A stretch of DNA of 64,000 bases, taken from the NCBI GenBank assembly GCA_017562135.1, contig QEYB01000038.1, positions 1-64,000 of the forward strand, in the 5' to 3' direction. The position numbers and the translations under genes are program-made. The notes beneath the pieces were generated by a model that had not been told where the DNA came from, made no database searches, and saw nothing but the letters and a program-made list of their open reading frames with translations. This DNA comes from Dipylidium caninum. Its lineage: Eukaryota; Platyhelminthes; Cestoda; Cyclophyllidea; Dipylidiidae. This document shows, in pieces, positions 38,467 through 51,021 of the stretch; the stretch's first letter is position 1, and the number at the start of each line of letters is the position of its first letter.

Positions 38467-40280
38467 CTATATACTGATGCCAGCCCTCTGCCGTAGTCTA
38501 ATCTCCCATCTCTTAAAACCCTTATCGGAGTTAATTCGAACAACCCCTCCGTATGTGCAGAGACGAATAACTTCTCTTTCAGAGATACACATACCCAATT
38601 TACGGTACTTCAAGACGGATCGCAGCAATTCCACCGATAGAAAAAGGCACAATATACCCGACTTAGTCTCTGGATATGAAAAACTGTCCTACCATATCAG
38701 GTTGGAAAATATTAAACGAGCGTTGGGTATAAGCAGCAAGAAACACAGTTCTTCATATTATTTGTTGTATTCAATCAAGCATATTTTTGTTGAAAAATCA
38801 TTATTTCTAGCTAATAAACACATGAAAGTTCTTTATAGTATCATTTTGGTTATTGTATGGTTTTCTCTTAAAATAAGTTTCAATACAGAAAAGGTAATAG
38901 TCGGTCGGCCATTGATTTACCGAGCGAATATAGAAGATGGGGTAAAACTTCATTCAGCGTCATCATGCGCACCTGTCCTTGCGGTCGCCCGATCATCCGC
39001 AATTGCAGCACCTCGTGCTCCTGCATATATGAACCCAAGTTCTGTTTTTCTTCATCACTCATTTTACACAGATCTTTCAGCAGCCGTAACCGTATGAATG
39101 GCTGGTTAATTTTTAGTCTAAACCCAATATCAGTAATAGTTCGCTGTGCGGATCGGATTTCACTGTCGTTCTTACTTCCTTCTCGTTACTAACATGGTTC
39201 GGTGGTCTCCCCCAAGGCGAAGTTTCCCGACGATATTAAAATTGCCAAAAGGGGGTTTTCACAATGGATATCAACTTCTGAATACTTCAGTAATATTTTT
39301 CGCGGCACGTTACGATGCATTATGATTGAATTTGAAATCGTATAAGAAAAGTACATGTAAATCGCACTTTGTTTCCATCTGATTCCGACGAAAAGCCAAA
39401 TACAAATGGGACACAAAGTGGAAAATATGTGCGAAATGAGTAAGAACAATTCATGCGGTTTATATTTTTTAGTCATAACTGGGACTGTAAGGTCAATGAA
39501 AAGAAATGTGAGGAATATTAAGTGTTCTACCACTGTTACTCCGCCACCACCCTCCGACTTCAGACCGACTCCCCAACACCTCAATCTAATGAAGGGCACA
39601 AACTGAGCACCGAGGAAGCTGTTTTTAGCCGAAAGAGAAGAATCGAAAAGAGTAAAAATTCTATAAGCGAATTAAGAGATTTGCAGGTTAACGCATTGAC
39701 ATTCACCATCTATTTAGCATTTATTAACAAGTGATGCATCTTGTTTTGAACTAATTAAGTCTTGTAAGCAGTTATTTTCCATTACAACGTTGCATTTGAG
39801 ACGAAGATTAAATCCATAAATAAAGAGAAGTGAATGCTGTCACTATCATGAAAGCTATAGACTAAACTATATTTCACAAACACAACTGCCTCATGGTTAT
39901 TCGTGTAATCTTCACAGAAGCACTTATTTAGAAAGTAACGGCAAACATCTTTATCGGACCAGATGATGCTTTTAAGAGGCCAAACTCGAGCAGGCTCTAC
40001 GTAGATCGTATTAATTGAATGATAAACATCCAGGCAGAGCAAAGTAACTTCGGATTTTGGGAGTTTCATCCCCAGACGTCATGAAGTCCGCGATAGCCAA
40101 GCTTTTAACATAAAAAGAGAACATGGGTCTAGAGATTTCAAAAGTCCTTTCAACAAACACCTCCAGCACGACCGCTTCTCTAATTATCGACCATGCTAAT
40201 GCTTTTGGCCGTTCATTCAACTCCACATTCTCTAATTTATCAACAACCGCTTCATCATCCAATTCTTTACGAGTATAACT
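38467..40280 (-). CDS. Unrecognised minus-strand gene or gene fragments
   Basis: Several minus-strand segments look coding. Segment A is about 40060-40280, charged, beginning near RKELDDEAVVDKLENVELNERP. Segment B is about 39880-40069 in another frame. Segment C runs at most 38921-39185 and ends at a good GTAAAT donor; it contains SAQRTITDIGFRLK, LLKDLCKMSDEEKQ and MIGRPQGQVRMMTLNE. Segment D is about 38467-38640, with YRKLGMCISEREVIRLC and a stop after RAGISI. Segment C is the strongest: its codons read as an amphipathic helical protein. D has EF-hand-like spacing but no clear calcium loop. I could not link the segments by phase or name a family. The long plus-strand frame at 38444-39097 is the antisense of C and D and is probably a shadow. 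Confidence 0.4.
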
Positions 40281-43200
40281 TCATTTCCAACTATGTAAGC
40301 ATTGAAATTTGAACTTTAAATTTTGTGTCGTATGATTGATGGGGCGAAAAATCCAAAATTTCAACCAGTCAATTTGCTGTTTTTTGATCATCCACTAAGT
40401 CAACAAGCCGCATAATTACATACAGTTACAAAAGGGATATCGAAACAAAGTAAAGCAAAAAGATTTCAATTATTGGAGATTATGATATGACCCTGTAAAA
40501 AGGTATTTGTGCCCTAGTAACATCTACGTAAAATAATGGTATAACACACGTTTAGAGCAATAAACTATCTCGCTTTGCTGTCTAAACAACCCTCTATCCA
40601 TGTTCAATTTCGTTAGGGAGAGGAAAAAAGTATTTAAAGAAGATAAGGGTAAATGATTCATAGGCAATAACCAATTATACGGTAAGACGCAGTAGTTTAA
40701 AAATTTTGTTTGGTAAAAAAAACTGAATAAGGTAAGTCTGAACAAAACATTTTTACACCCTTATTGGCGATCCAAGATCAAACGGAGGAAAACTGTCTTC
40801 ACAAAACTACAAAAATAATTTATCTGCGGATCAGTAGGTGGGTTTGCGAAGAAAATAAGTGAGGAATTCATTTGAGATAAATGCAAACAAGATTTTCAAA
40901 CCCGTTATATCTGGGGAAGGTGATATTCTTACCTCACGGACTGAGTGCTGGAGCAAAGGTCAGTACCAAGTAATGTAATATAAAATACATTTTGAGATCG
41001 ACGGGTAAGGTGATACTTACAGAAGATGTAACAGTCATGAATAAAGATCGCCTCAGACGCCAGACAATATTCCTCGCAAAGAACAAAGCGTCTATGTTAT
41101 TTGTCACCTGAACTTGAAGACTAAATCAAATAACTGAGATTAAAATGAAGAGACCGAAAGAGTAAAATAAGGTAACTCAATGTTTTACAAGCACTGCAAA
41201 AAACTACGCCGGAGACTTCAGGATCGCTGGAGTCATGAATAGGAGTTTGATTATACCACAATAAAATGAACTTCCAGAAACGAAAGAGTAGCAAGTAAGG
41301 ATGGTTTTCTGAAAAACCACACCCGGTCATGTGCATAGATAACAGAGAGTACAGGGCATATAGAGACAAGGACTCTACGTTTATGTCGTTACATGGTGAA
41401 GGCAGTGCCATTTACAAGAAGTAAAATAAATAAGTATATGAATTCATTTTAACACTTCCTCTGTTTATCGTAAAGAAGGTGGGTAACTTTGCGTCCAGGC
41501 TATATGCTTTCCTTCAATCTCATTCAGATTTTACAAACCTCAACGATCACTGCTTTTCACGTTACCAATTTTGTTCAAACACCGAATGCATCTATTGAAA
41601 TACCTCGGCCGTGAAAAAGACGGATTTAAAGCCCCCACTTCAGATCGGGCCATTTGATCGGATAGGGGCACCGGAACGACTACCTTAATACACCGGTTTA
41701 TGTGGAAAATATAATACTAAATGTTAGATGAAGACCAAACCAAACTAAATATTTCCACTAATTTGCAAAGGTATCACACAAGCGGAGTCAATAAAATAAC
41801 TAACCTGATTACAAAGTACCCACTGGTGAAACAAAATTTTCGCGAAGTGCGTCAGGATAGTTAAAAAAGTGTCAGAAGTTCCGTCGTGTAGACCTGTTAG
41901 ATTCTAACTTTCAAAAAGCGTGTCACCTTCGAGGGCAGGAACTTCTGTCGATGAAAAAGAATTGTTCGAAATGAAGTAGATGGTACCCCTTGACTATTTG
42001 TATCATTTGCCTATAGATAGCAAGTAACCGAAATGTTATGCGAAGGTAGTCAGAGCAGATCAGCACTACGCACGGTTGAATGAACTTCGTAAAGTTGACA
42101 TCGAAGAACATTTAGACTTTGCCGATTTGGAGGAAAGTGGGTAATTGTTTTGGTTAGAACTCCCGCGACGTCGTTACCGTATATAATCACAAGGAAATTT
42201 TTCCATGTTCGTTAACTGTGTAGTTTCATTCTAACTGGTTTTCAAGAGTCACTTAACCTCCTTTGAACAGAATGACAATACGGCGTCAAGCTATTAGAAA
42301 AGTGAAGTACTCATGTTAGACAAATCTATAAGAAAATATCATTTGTGGTACTGTTTAACTTAGGGTCATAAGGTTTATTGTCGATTTAGCCACATCAATT
42401 ACCCTTGCTTTAGCCAAGTGAAACAATTTGTGCGTGCTCGCAGAATAAGTCAAAAGACGGTATAAATTAGCAAAAAAAGAAGCCATACAGATTTGGACCC
42501 GAAAATAACCTCATATCGGGGGAAAGGAAAGACGAAGAAACAAAGGTATGCGCTTTGGTCACGCATACGGGAATATGGTAGATTTTGCCGACAAGGAAGT
42601 CACTTGTTGCATCAAAGCCTGGAAATTAAAAAAATCTAATAAAACAATCCACAGTAGAAATTAGCTAACAGTAAGAAATCAATCCAAAGTACTATTTAAT
42701 ACCATGATTAACCGCACCAACTTCAAGTGAGAGGATGTCAAAATCTTCACCCAGTGATTGAACAAATTGATACACTAGCTAACATCCAAGGAAGGAGTAG
42801 AGAAAAACCATGAGTGCTCCGCAGTGACCCTGGGCCCAAATTTATAAAGCATCTTTGAATCTCCTGCTGCAAGCCTGTAGCGAGCAGTATTGGCTGCCAC
42901 AAGACTAATAGGAGGGGAATAAAGAAATTAAATTGACCATAAAAATAGAAAAATTAGTTTCCTGGCGAAATTTGAAATATTCTTCAGCATTCTTACTAGC
43001 ATTCGACAAAATCACAAGAAGCCTTTGGCAAAAATAAGGGAACGTTGGGAAAAACCAGAGGCTTTCTCATCAACTGACCAAATTGTAACGTCATCGGGGC
43101 TAATAGAGGACATGTAATCAAAAAAGTATCTTCAATGATGCCCGGAAGTGAGTCTGTGACGTATTTAAGACGTGGCGGGATGTACCTGCGTAGACAACCA

Positions 43201-44387
43201 AATACATAAGACCGATTTCGCAAATTTCAATTGGTATAGACACCTCAAGCACTAGTTAAGACAACCAAATATTGAAAATTCATCGTTGAAGCGATTTTAA
43301 CGGAAAAATACTTCACAAACAGCTTAAGTTTGGTGTGAATGGGATTTCCAATACCTAATCATCATTCTCGGGTGATATAAATATATAAGAAGCCCTATAT
43401 ATAAGAAAATAGGATCGCGAAGCTTTGCTTAATTGAGAAACACGGGCCACAAATGTTTAACAAAATTTTGCAAATATTTGAAGGATACCAAGTGTTGCGT
43501 ACAAAGACAAATCAAAACGTACCAAAATTTACACAGAATTTATAAATTACATATGCGGGGTTAATACATAAGAATGATAAGGCCATCTATAAAGTAAAAC
43601 ACACACTTTTAAATCAGGAATACCATGGGACATCTTTAGTTAAGCCAAACTTCTCAAAGTCCTTATAAAGCGGTGATTAATGCCATTTCCCAAACTTGTA
43701 TAATAAGCTAAATTTTTCAAAAATCTTCAAAAAAATTTCTTTTGATATCCTGGTTTTGCTTGAGATGAGCCGTAGAACGGTCCTGGATGGGATATGGGGA
43801 GACAAAAACAAGTCAACCTGAACTGAAGAAAATGTTGAGCCCCATCGAGTAGTTGGTGGAGCATTTGTTCTGATTAATAACGGGAAATGAATAACTTGGT
43901 TATCTTCATATTGCATCATTAGCATATGAAAAAAGGGGAATAAAATGGCTCAAATGTAGCACGGAAACGGGTCAGTAATGATCCCTGAAATCAAAATATT
44001 CCTTAGATTAAACTTCTTTAATGGATTTTTTGCCTTTTCGCACTTCGGCTCATTTGACACAGTGGTCACTTTTACCTTCGAGTCAAAAGCAATTGCTAAC
44101 GAACCCTTCTACCATAACATCGTGAGGCCCTTACAACGCTTAAATTCAAGACTGCGAGTATCATCAATTTTAAAATCCTTGTACTATCACATTATTTAGC
44201 TTAGTATGATTTCTTAACGTCCCTCTTCCCTATGCACTACAAATGACACCTACACTATACTTATTGTTTGCTTCAAATTAAATTACAATTCATCTACTCC
44301 AACAAATGGTCTATATTCCAGTGCAACTCTTTTAATTCATGTGGCTACACGCGCCATATCTTGTCTGTTCGCTTCTCGTGTTCGTGG
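40281..44387. other. AT-rich region with scattered minus-strand coding candidates
   Basis: No family is recognised. Weak minus-strand candidates also occur at 41121-41411 and 41923-42111. The better candidates at 42791-43925 are listed separately. The rest shows nothing I can support. Confidence 0.4.
42791..43925 (-). CDS. Possible exons of an unrecognised minus-strand gene
   Basis: Three minus-strand segments read like protein. About 43790-43925 contains FPLLIRTNAPPTTRWGS. About 43000-43190 follows a TACGCAG acceptor and contains YIPPRLKYVTDSLPGIIEDT and a Pro/Leu-rich stretch. About 42780-42910 follows a pyrimidine-rich TATTAG acceptor and contains VAANTARYRLAAGDSKMLYK. They may belong to one gene, but the phases were not reconciled and no family is recognised. 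Confidence 0.3.
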
Positions 44388-45199
44388 ATGGGGGTTGGTA
44401 ACTTTTTGTTCCTGACCATTATTCAGGAAGAGGCACAAGGTGAAGGCGTTGGCATCCTGTTTTGCAGCGAATGTAACAACATGCTTTACCCGAAGGAGGA
44501 TAAAAGACGCAAAGCACTTATGTATGCTTGCCGAAACTGTGAATTCATGCAGCCTGCCAATAATCCTTGCATTTATGTCAATCGATTGGAGCAGGAAATC
44601 GAGTACGTTTTCTGCAAGTGTTATTGCAAATCACTTATCTGGCTTAGGGGTACATGCATTACATTTTCTATTACCATTAGCTCAAGACGACACCACGTCG
44701 AACTTTAATGTCTTTAAGTAGTTCCTGTGGTGCAATTCGCGTTTCTGACAGTCCACAACCTATTTCTAACAATACTTTGATACCTAAATGTGACACCCCA
44801 GTTATGAAATGTTATTGTACAGAATCCTCTTTACCGCTTTTAGTCAATGACGCTACTTAAAATTGTAATTTATAGAGTAAATAATTTAAGTAGTTCTTTT
44901 TCCCTATTTGCTTGTTCATAGTACTGATCGATTTTCATCAACAGAATGCCCCTTCAATCATTCTATTACATTATCACACTGCCGTTTCTTTCGTGGCTTC
45001 ACACTTTAGTGAATTGGCACTCATAGTTCCCGATGTCGTTCACGATCCCACGCTTCCGAGAACCGAGGAACACCAGTGCCCGCGCTGTAAGAAGCAGGAA
45101 GCAGTATTTTTTCAGTCTCAAACGGTAAAAGCCGAGGAAAATATGCGTCTTTATTATGTTTGCACGAACCTTGAATGTCTCTACAAGTGGACTGAATAG
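44388..45199 (+). CDS. RPB9: RNA polymerase II subunit RPB9
   Basis: Three exons: 44388-44393 (start uncertain), 44427-44602 and 45010-45199, giving about 123 residues against 125 in human. The N-terminal zinc ribbon has [15 protein letters not shown] and YACRNCEF. The C-terminal ribbon has [15 protein letters not shown] and YYVCTNLEC, and the protein ends KWTE. The linker holds [10 protein letters not shown], a signature of RPB9. All eight zinc-binding cysteines are present. RPB9 is a small Pol II core subunit that affects start-site choice, fidelity and TFIIS-stimulated cleavage. The second intron (407 nt) splits an Asp codon. The first exon is inferred: ATG GGG followed by a 33-nt intron ending ATTCAG. 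The intron is in frame and free of stops, so the true start could instead lie further upstream. The gene converges on EEFSEC. Confidence 0.93.
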
Positions 45200-46118
45200 C
45201 TGTTATTTCCCCTTATTTGAACAAATTTTACTCTAATTAGATGTACAAAGTCGTTACCACTATATCATACTTATTACACGTATTATATTTTCCGTTACAC
45301 TCTGATGTATTTCCTATCAAATCCTTATTCGCAGATTTTGGTAGTTTGTACTTCAAATTTCGTTCCAATCAATTACTTAGAACATGTGGATCAACCCACA
45401 TCTCAAAACAGCGGTAACTCATATTCTCCTTGGCACTTTGTAGTTAAAATTTTATGTAATCCCTAATTCCATCCCTTTTTCATGATGTTTTGGGTTTTTA
45501 ATAGCTGTCCAAGCGGACCTGCCTTTACATGCATACTTGTACTTCTAAGCTATTCAACGTTTTGGATATGTGCTAGGACTTCCTCGGATTCTTTACTGTT
45601 GCTTCGTGCGACTGCGGTGGTAATTGTTGTGAAAGAATATTTTTTTATTCTTCAGTACCAAAATCGTCCAATAGGTGGTTTTTCCGTCGCACTGTTGTTC
45701 TTTTAAGTGACTCCGTGATTTTCATTATTGCTGAATTTATATTATTTCAAAGTTCCTGTATTGTTCATTCTCCATGGTATGGAGCCAAGTTATCCCCGAT
45801 GAGAATGTAATGACAGATCGTGAGTAGTCTGTCCCTTCAGCGGTCAGCATAAAACAAGTCCAGTTACACAATCGACTATTACTTATCCGTCCGGATGTCG
45901 AGAAATGTCGATATTCGTCGCCTCGTAATATCCCAAAGAGAGTGGCAATAGATCTGGCACTGAACTAATTGTGGTTTCAGATGGACGTTGAGATTTACCC
46001 AAGATTACGTTAACAAGATCACGCTCTACAACGATTCTTTGAGGAATGACTAACGACAGAACAGTTAGTTTAATAATTATTAAATCAATTTTCATCGGAA
46101 TAAGTGTAAGCAACAGGA
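45200..46118. other. Convergent intergenic region between RPB9 and EEFSEC
   Basis: The two genes point towards each other with about 0.9 kb between stop codons, which should hold both 3' UTRs. Short frames are present on both strands without recognisable features. Confidence 0.65.
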
Positions 46119-49100
46119 TCATTGAACAAAACGCTTGGTAGGGTCAAAGACATGCTTTTTGAAATTCATCGTTACCAATAAAGGTTCATCGATTGTGCTG
46201 GTGGCGGCAGAGGTGTCTGGAGTACGACCTTTCGTTGTTTTTTTTCTTCCCTTTACATTAAATCTTTTTACTAAAGCTTCAGGGAGATCATCTAAAAAAA
46301 ACAATGTCCTTAAATGAAGGTACGCTAATTCTTGACCTACAGCAACTTGAGTGGAAATTCTAACTTGCCGAAGAGTTGAATGCGGCATTTTCTGCACTGT
46401 CCAAAGCTACCTTCCACAACGGCGGGGATAGATAGAGCCTTGCTTTCGTTGTTAGAGGTAAAAGAGCAGGTAACGGTAACAGCAAGACCAGTAAGTGCGT
46501 CCCAGTTGGTCTCACGCTTAAAGAGCCCGCGCACAATACAGTGTCGAGGATCTAACACCCTCTCTACCTCACCTCGTCGTTGTTTATATCGGTAGACCTT
46601 TCGCAAAAAACGAAAGTAAACCAATAAACCGAAAAGTTTAGATTAGTCAACAAGACAACGATAGAACGAACATTAATGGTGGTCACGAAAATGCATGGTT
46701 AAGGCTTCCGCTTGGCTATACCATAGAAGACCTGCCCCCTCCAATCTGCTAATGGAGTTGCAAGGATGTGGACACAACCACTCACGCAAAGAGAGGTGTG
46801 GAACTCTTCGGATGAGGCATAGGCTCGGTCAATAATACCGTGGAAGGCGAGACGACACGTAGGCAAGAGAGGGTCCGTATCCAAACGTGAACCAATCACA
46901 AGGCTCTTCATCGGCACTACCACTGGCACGTCAAATTCCAATAACATAGACGTTGGTTCACTGGATTCACCTTTCAAAGATATATGATTTCTTTTTTTTG
47001 ATTGGTGATGTTACATCCGGGAGTTAATACACGAAAAACAACGTTTATCAAGCCTCTCATCTCTCATTTACAAAAAAAATAAGACCAGTAAATTAAATAT
47101 TATTTTATAATAAAAAAACACTATTGAATGAAAGAAGTAATTTCAGTCTAATGGGCATTTTTGAGTCCCATAGTAGTTTAATAAAGGTAATCATTAGGCT
47201 ACACTTCATTTTCAAGAGTCTTGTGAACTGTACCAGTGATGAGTTTTCGAAATTTATTTTTCAAAAGTGTAAATGATAATCCATAACTAAAATCATGACC
47301 TATAAATACGGGTTTGGATTATCAACGGCTGGAAAAATACCAAATAATCACCTCCACAATTGAGACCTTCTATGTATTCAAACTCTTCCACCGCCGACTC
47401 GCCGATCTTCCCTATTGGGTGAAGGCAGGTGATGCGTGCGAGAACGGTGTCATGGCCTATGGAAACGTGGAAACGTTGTTTGCTGTGCAGATCGCCTTTA
47501 AAATAGGGGATCCGTTCAACTCCTGTAAGGAGACAAACCCGGCATGCTGAAAGACTGCCTGGTTCGGCCAAAAATCCACGTTCCATCACGCGGGAGTCTA
47601 ACTGAGTCACGCAAATCCCTACGCGATCGCCCTTGGGGAAGGATAAGAAGTCCAAAATCAGGAAAAAAGAAGCATCGTATTCTTGTAGATTAATGAAACA
47701 GGTTATATAAAACAGGGCTGATATGAAAGACTATCTCTAATCACATTTACCCTCAGGGTTGTAATAGAATCTTCGCTCAAAAACCTTAAGTTGACGCCAA
47801 GACTAAAATTAAAAACTTGAATTTCGGCAGTGTGTGGTGAAGTTTGATTGAAAGAATTGAAACAGAACAGAAACTCTTCACTTTAGATTGAAATTTTTCT
47901 CAACTTGAATCAAACATACTTTAGTCGCAGTGAACGTAACATAACTAAGATGACAGCATCGGAAGCAAAAATATATGAGTGAATAGTAAGGAGTGGGACA
48001 GAGTAAGAGCGATTAAAAGAGGTTTAACGATAGAACAACTAGTGTGATCGACTTAAACAGTCGAAATTTTCAGATTTAAATGAAATTCACCCAACGCAAC
48101 AAATGACAAAAATACGTTTGTAGTAAAAATCGGCATTATAATCTTTACAAATCATTAGCTAAGTGATTAAAGTACATAGGAGTTTAAATTACGTTAAATA
48201 TGTCTAACAAGGCCTCATTCGAGTGGATGAGTTTGATGTTCCAGCGTATGAATGCTTCAAGATTTATAACATCTCAAGCCGATAGGCATAAGTAATAGTA
48301 AGAGATTTTTCGTCGAACAAAAATAAAAGTCGTCGACTAGGAAGCTTATCAAAAAACGGGCTTACAGGGCCAACCTCATTGACTGGATTCCGGAACATCT
48401 GCATGGATTTAATCTTCTTCTTCAATCTCTGCTGAGGTAGCTCTACAGTCTACAAATAATAAAACAAGACTATGAGAAAGTGTTTATAGAACTCAACTTG
48501 GCAATTTGAAAGTATCATTGGTAAGAACATATACCGAATGAAAACAACCTAGCAATATTGTCCCACTATGGATGGAAATATTTTACTTTCAAAAATAAAA
48601 CTGATCTTAATAATCCCCACAACTATTATTCATTAGTTACGAAAGGCGATTCGCAACTGTATTCATTTGGCAAAAAAATTACGATGACATACTCAATCAC
48701 AGGGTACATAGAGGCATGACCATGGTGAACAAACAAATTAGTATTTGTTCTCTGAAGCCATTTCACCCGATGATTCTCCATTTACCTCACCAACAAGAAC
48801 ACGGCCACGCAGGACAGTGCCAGTTAGGACGGTACCTTGACCAGATATGGCGAAGCAGTGGTCTACAGCGAATAAAAATGGAAGGCTGGCAAGTTCACGT
48901 CGTTTCTGTCGCGGATCTGGAATACTGGATACGAGAACCTTAACTAACTCTTGCATTCCTTCACTTGCCATCTGAAGAAAAAGACTGTCCATAATCTATA
49001 AAAGTGGATGATTTGGTATAATAGAACAAAACACACCAGTACTTCACCCTGAATTGCAGAAACAGCAACAATTGGCGCGTTGTTAAACTTTTTTGACTCG

Positions 49101-49691
49101 AGTGTTTTTGTTACCCGTGACTTCATCTAGAAGTCCAGCAAAGTGGATAAAGAAAGTTGAAATGAAACAATATCTGGAGTGTAAACGCACTTTATTGATC
49201 TTGTCTTCGCGTGTGGTCAAAGGAATAAGGTCGATTTTGTTGAGGACAATTACTAAGGCGTCGCAAGTAAGTTCACCAATAATAAGGCATTCCGAGGTTT
49301 GTGTCTGAAAACCCTTATTAATGTCCACGACAAGAAGCATTACGTCAATGATGTGGGCACCTGTAAATAAATATGAATCAAATGCACAGAAGCAAACAAA
49401 CGTAGTCGCAACTAAAAGTAACGAACCGCAAATGATGGTTCGAATGAGAGAGGCATGACCCGGGCAGTCGACGAGAGTAATTTGAATAGCATCTAGAGGA
49501 GCCAAGTGGGGAGGTATGTTTCTATCCACTTTAAAGGATGAGAAACCCAAATCAAGTGTGATCCCGCGTTTTTGACTCTGTGGATTTTTATCAAAGGCGG
49601 CAGTACTGGCCACAGTGCTCAAGGCCCTTGATAAGGTTGTTTTTCCTGAATCAACATGACCAACGACTCCAACATTCACGTTCAAAATCAT
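46119..49691 (-). CDS. EEFSEC: Selenocysteine-specific elongation factor
   Basis: Nine minus-strand exons: 49427-49691, 49191-49360, 49043-49126, 48786-48971, 48366-48449, 47352-47631, 46786-46970, 46369-46597 and 46119-46291, giving 551 residues with consistent phases. The GTPase domain has GHVDSGKT (11-18), RGITLDLGFSSF, DCPGHA (75-80) and NKID (129-132). Domain 2 begins at VDHCFAISGQGTVLTGT, domain 3 includes GDRVGICVTQLD, ERIPYFKGDL, IGSRLD and TCRLAFHG. The eukaryote-specific C-terminal domain includes RGLFKRET and ends FKKHVFDPTKRFVQ. The protein carries Sec-tRNA to the ribosome at SECIS-directed UGA codons. An alternative 3' splice site would add eight residues before exon 4. The last intron (46292-46368) fits only as GC-AG, with donor G|GCAAGT. 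Other introns are GT-AG, 64-734 nt. Confidence 0.95.
46292..46368 (-). other. GC-AG intron of EEFSEC
   Basis: The intron is 77 nt, reading GCAAGT at its 5' end and a T8AG acceptor. Exon 8 must end in phase 1 to join the DLPEALVKRF exon. All nearby GT sites give phase 2 and a stop or wrong frame, while GCAAGT, the known consensus of GC-AG introns, gives a phase-1 join and a continuous protein. Confidence 0.8.
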
Positions 49692-50096
49692 CTAAGTACG
49701 AGATTTAAATTTTTAGAGAAAACACTGCATCGGTGAAATCAAGGAAGAGAGCGTGTAAGTGTCGTTTGGCAAACAAATGCGCTTAACTAATAAAAGTAAA
49801 AAAAAGGCAGGCAGAACTCTGCACCACCTATTTACCAGAAAATAGGAACAGATGGAAAAAGGGAGACTGCGACACGAACGCCACAGACGGTTGAATTATT
49901 CACGTTGTCTTGGCAAATTAAAACGGTGTCGGGTCGAGAGAAAAATTGTGGAAAGTCACATGAAAACAACTTACATATAAAGCAGCTTGGGAAAAAGTTC
50001 GTTTATGAAAGACATATATATGGTGTTTTTTTGCCTTTTAAATAAAGTCGCAGTTGATTCTTGCCCTCGTAGCAAAATTGATTTTTACTCCTTGCG
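49692..50096. other. EEFSEC upstream flank
   Basis: This segment contains the EEFSEC promoter and 5' UTR by position. No coding feature is recognised. Confidence 0.6.
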
Positions 50097-51021
50097 TTAT
50101 TGTCGATGTATGGAAGAGCATCGCAGATTCACACACTTAAGCTCAGGCACCCTCAATTCTTGCTTTTTAAATTGACTTAGGATGGCTACTGCAATTATGC
50201 GTTTTACGAGAAATTGCCAAATCTCCCACCCTGCTTTGTAAGAGATTTCATTTGCCACTAAATCAGTAACACTCCTATCCATGAATCTCAAATGGTTTTT
50301 CAATGTTACCCCAATTTCAGAATACTTGGTTGCTTTATGCATTCTGTTTTTCTGCTTATGAGCTCTTCTTAAAGCATTCACCTTGTCATGTACATCGTAA
50401 CAGATGTATGTCGTGTCGTTCAACTTCATGGACCCGAATAACTTACATGGCGTGCCGATAATCAAACCTAATTTTAGTTTTACTGAAGATACTGCAAATA
50501 ATGGGTGGATAAAATCGCTTTCAGATAAGAGAATGTTTTCGCAGACGTATTTTTCTTGAGTGTACCTCCTCAACTTTCCCATCTGATCACGTCATAGGGT
50601 ACACTCAACTAGATATACAAAGTCTTTTAATCTGTAATGCCAATTTTCACAATCAAAGCCTTTTAGTTGTTGGTATTAAACGATTCGCACAGCACCGCCT
50701 ATTGCTTTCTCAACCATATTTCTCTCTAAAGCCTGTGTTTTCAGCTTTCCCGACTCAAATGTTCACCCTTCAGAGAAAATCACACGATGTGCTGGTGATG
50801 CGTCTTTGATAAAGTCACGTTACCCTCACAACTACTTTAGCTTTTTCATATACGTATGGTGTGGTTTCCATTTTGTATTGGACCTCTCCCTCTTTGTGTA
50901 CACTTGACATCCAACCCTGAAATTTATTAAGGGGACGAATTGGATGAAATAAAGTAGTGGACGCTGGAGACTTCTCAATCAATTGGAGGGTTGATAGCAA
51001 ATCGATGATTGCCATGATCAA
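50097..51021 (-). CDS. Unrecognised minus-strand coding candidate
   Basis: A 161-residue minus-strand frame (50097-50582) is long for AT-rich DNA and starts with ATG (MGKLRRYTQEKY). It is basic and mixed in composition, with an RRAHKQKNRMHKATK stretch in the middle and a hydrophobic segment near residues 125-140. A second frame of 68 residues lies upstream at 50815-51021 (MAIIDLLSTLQLIEK near its start) and ends close to a GTAAC donor-like site. The two could be exons of one gene with an intron between, but the join was not resolved. No domain or family is recognised. Confidence 0.35.

Noticed and set aside
38444..39097. 217-codon plus-strand open frame
   Set aside because: It is antisense to the better minus-strand segments, which carry a good donor site and more protein-like composition. 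It is probably a shadow frame.
39189..39599. 136-codon minus-strand frame with a hydrophobic segment
   Set aside because: The middle is generic hydrophobic AT-rich translation and no acceptor site or phase connects it firmly to the exon at 38921-39185.
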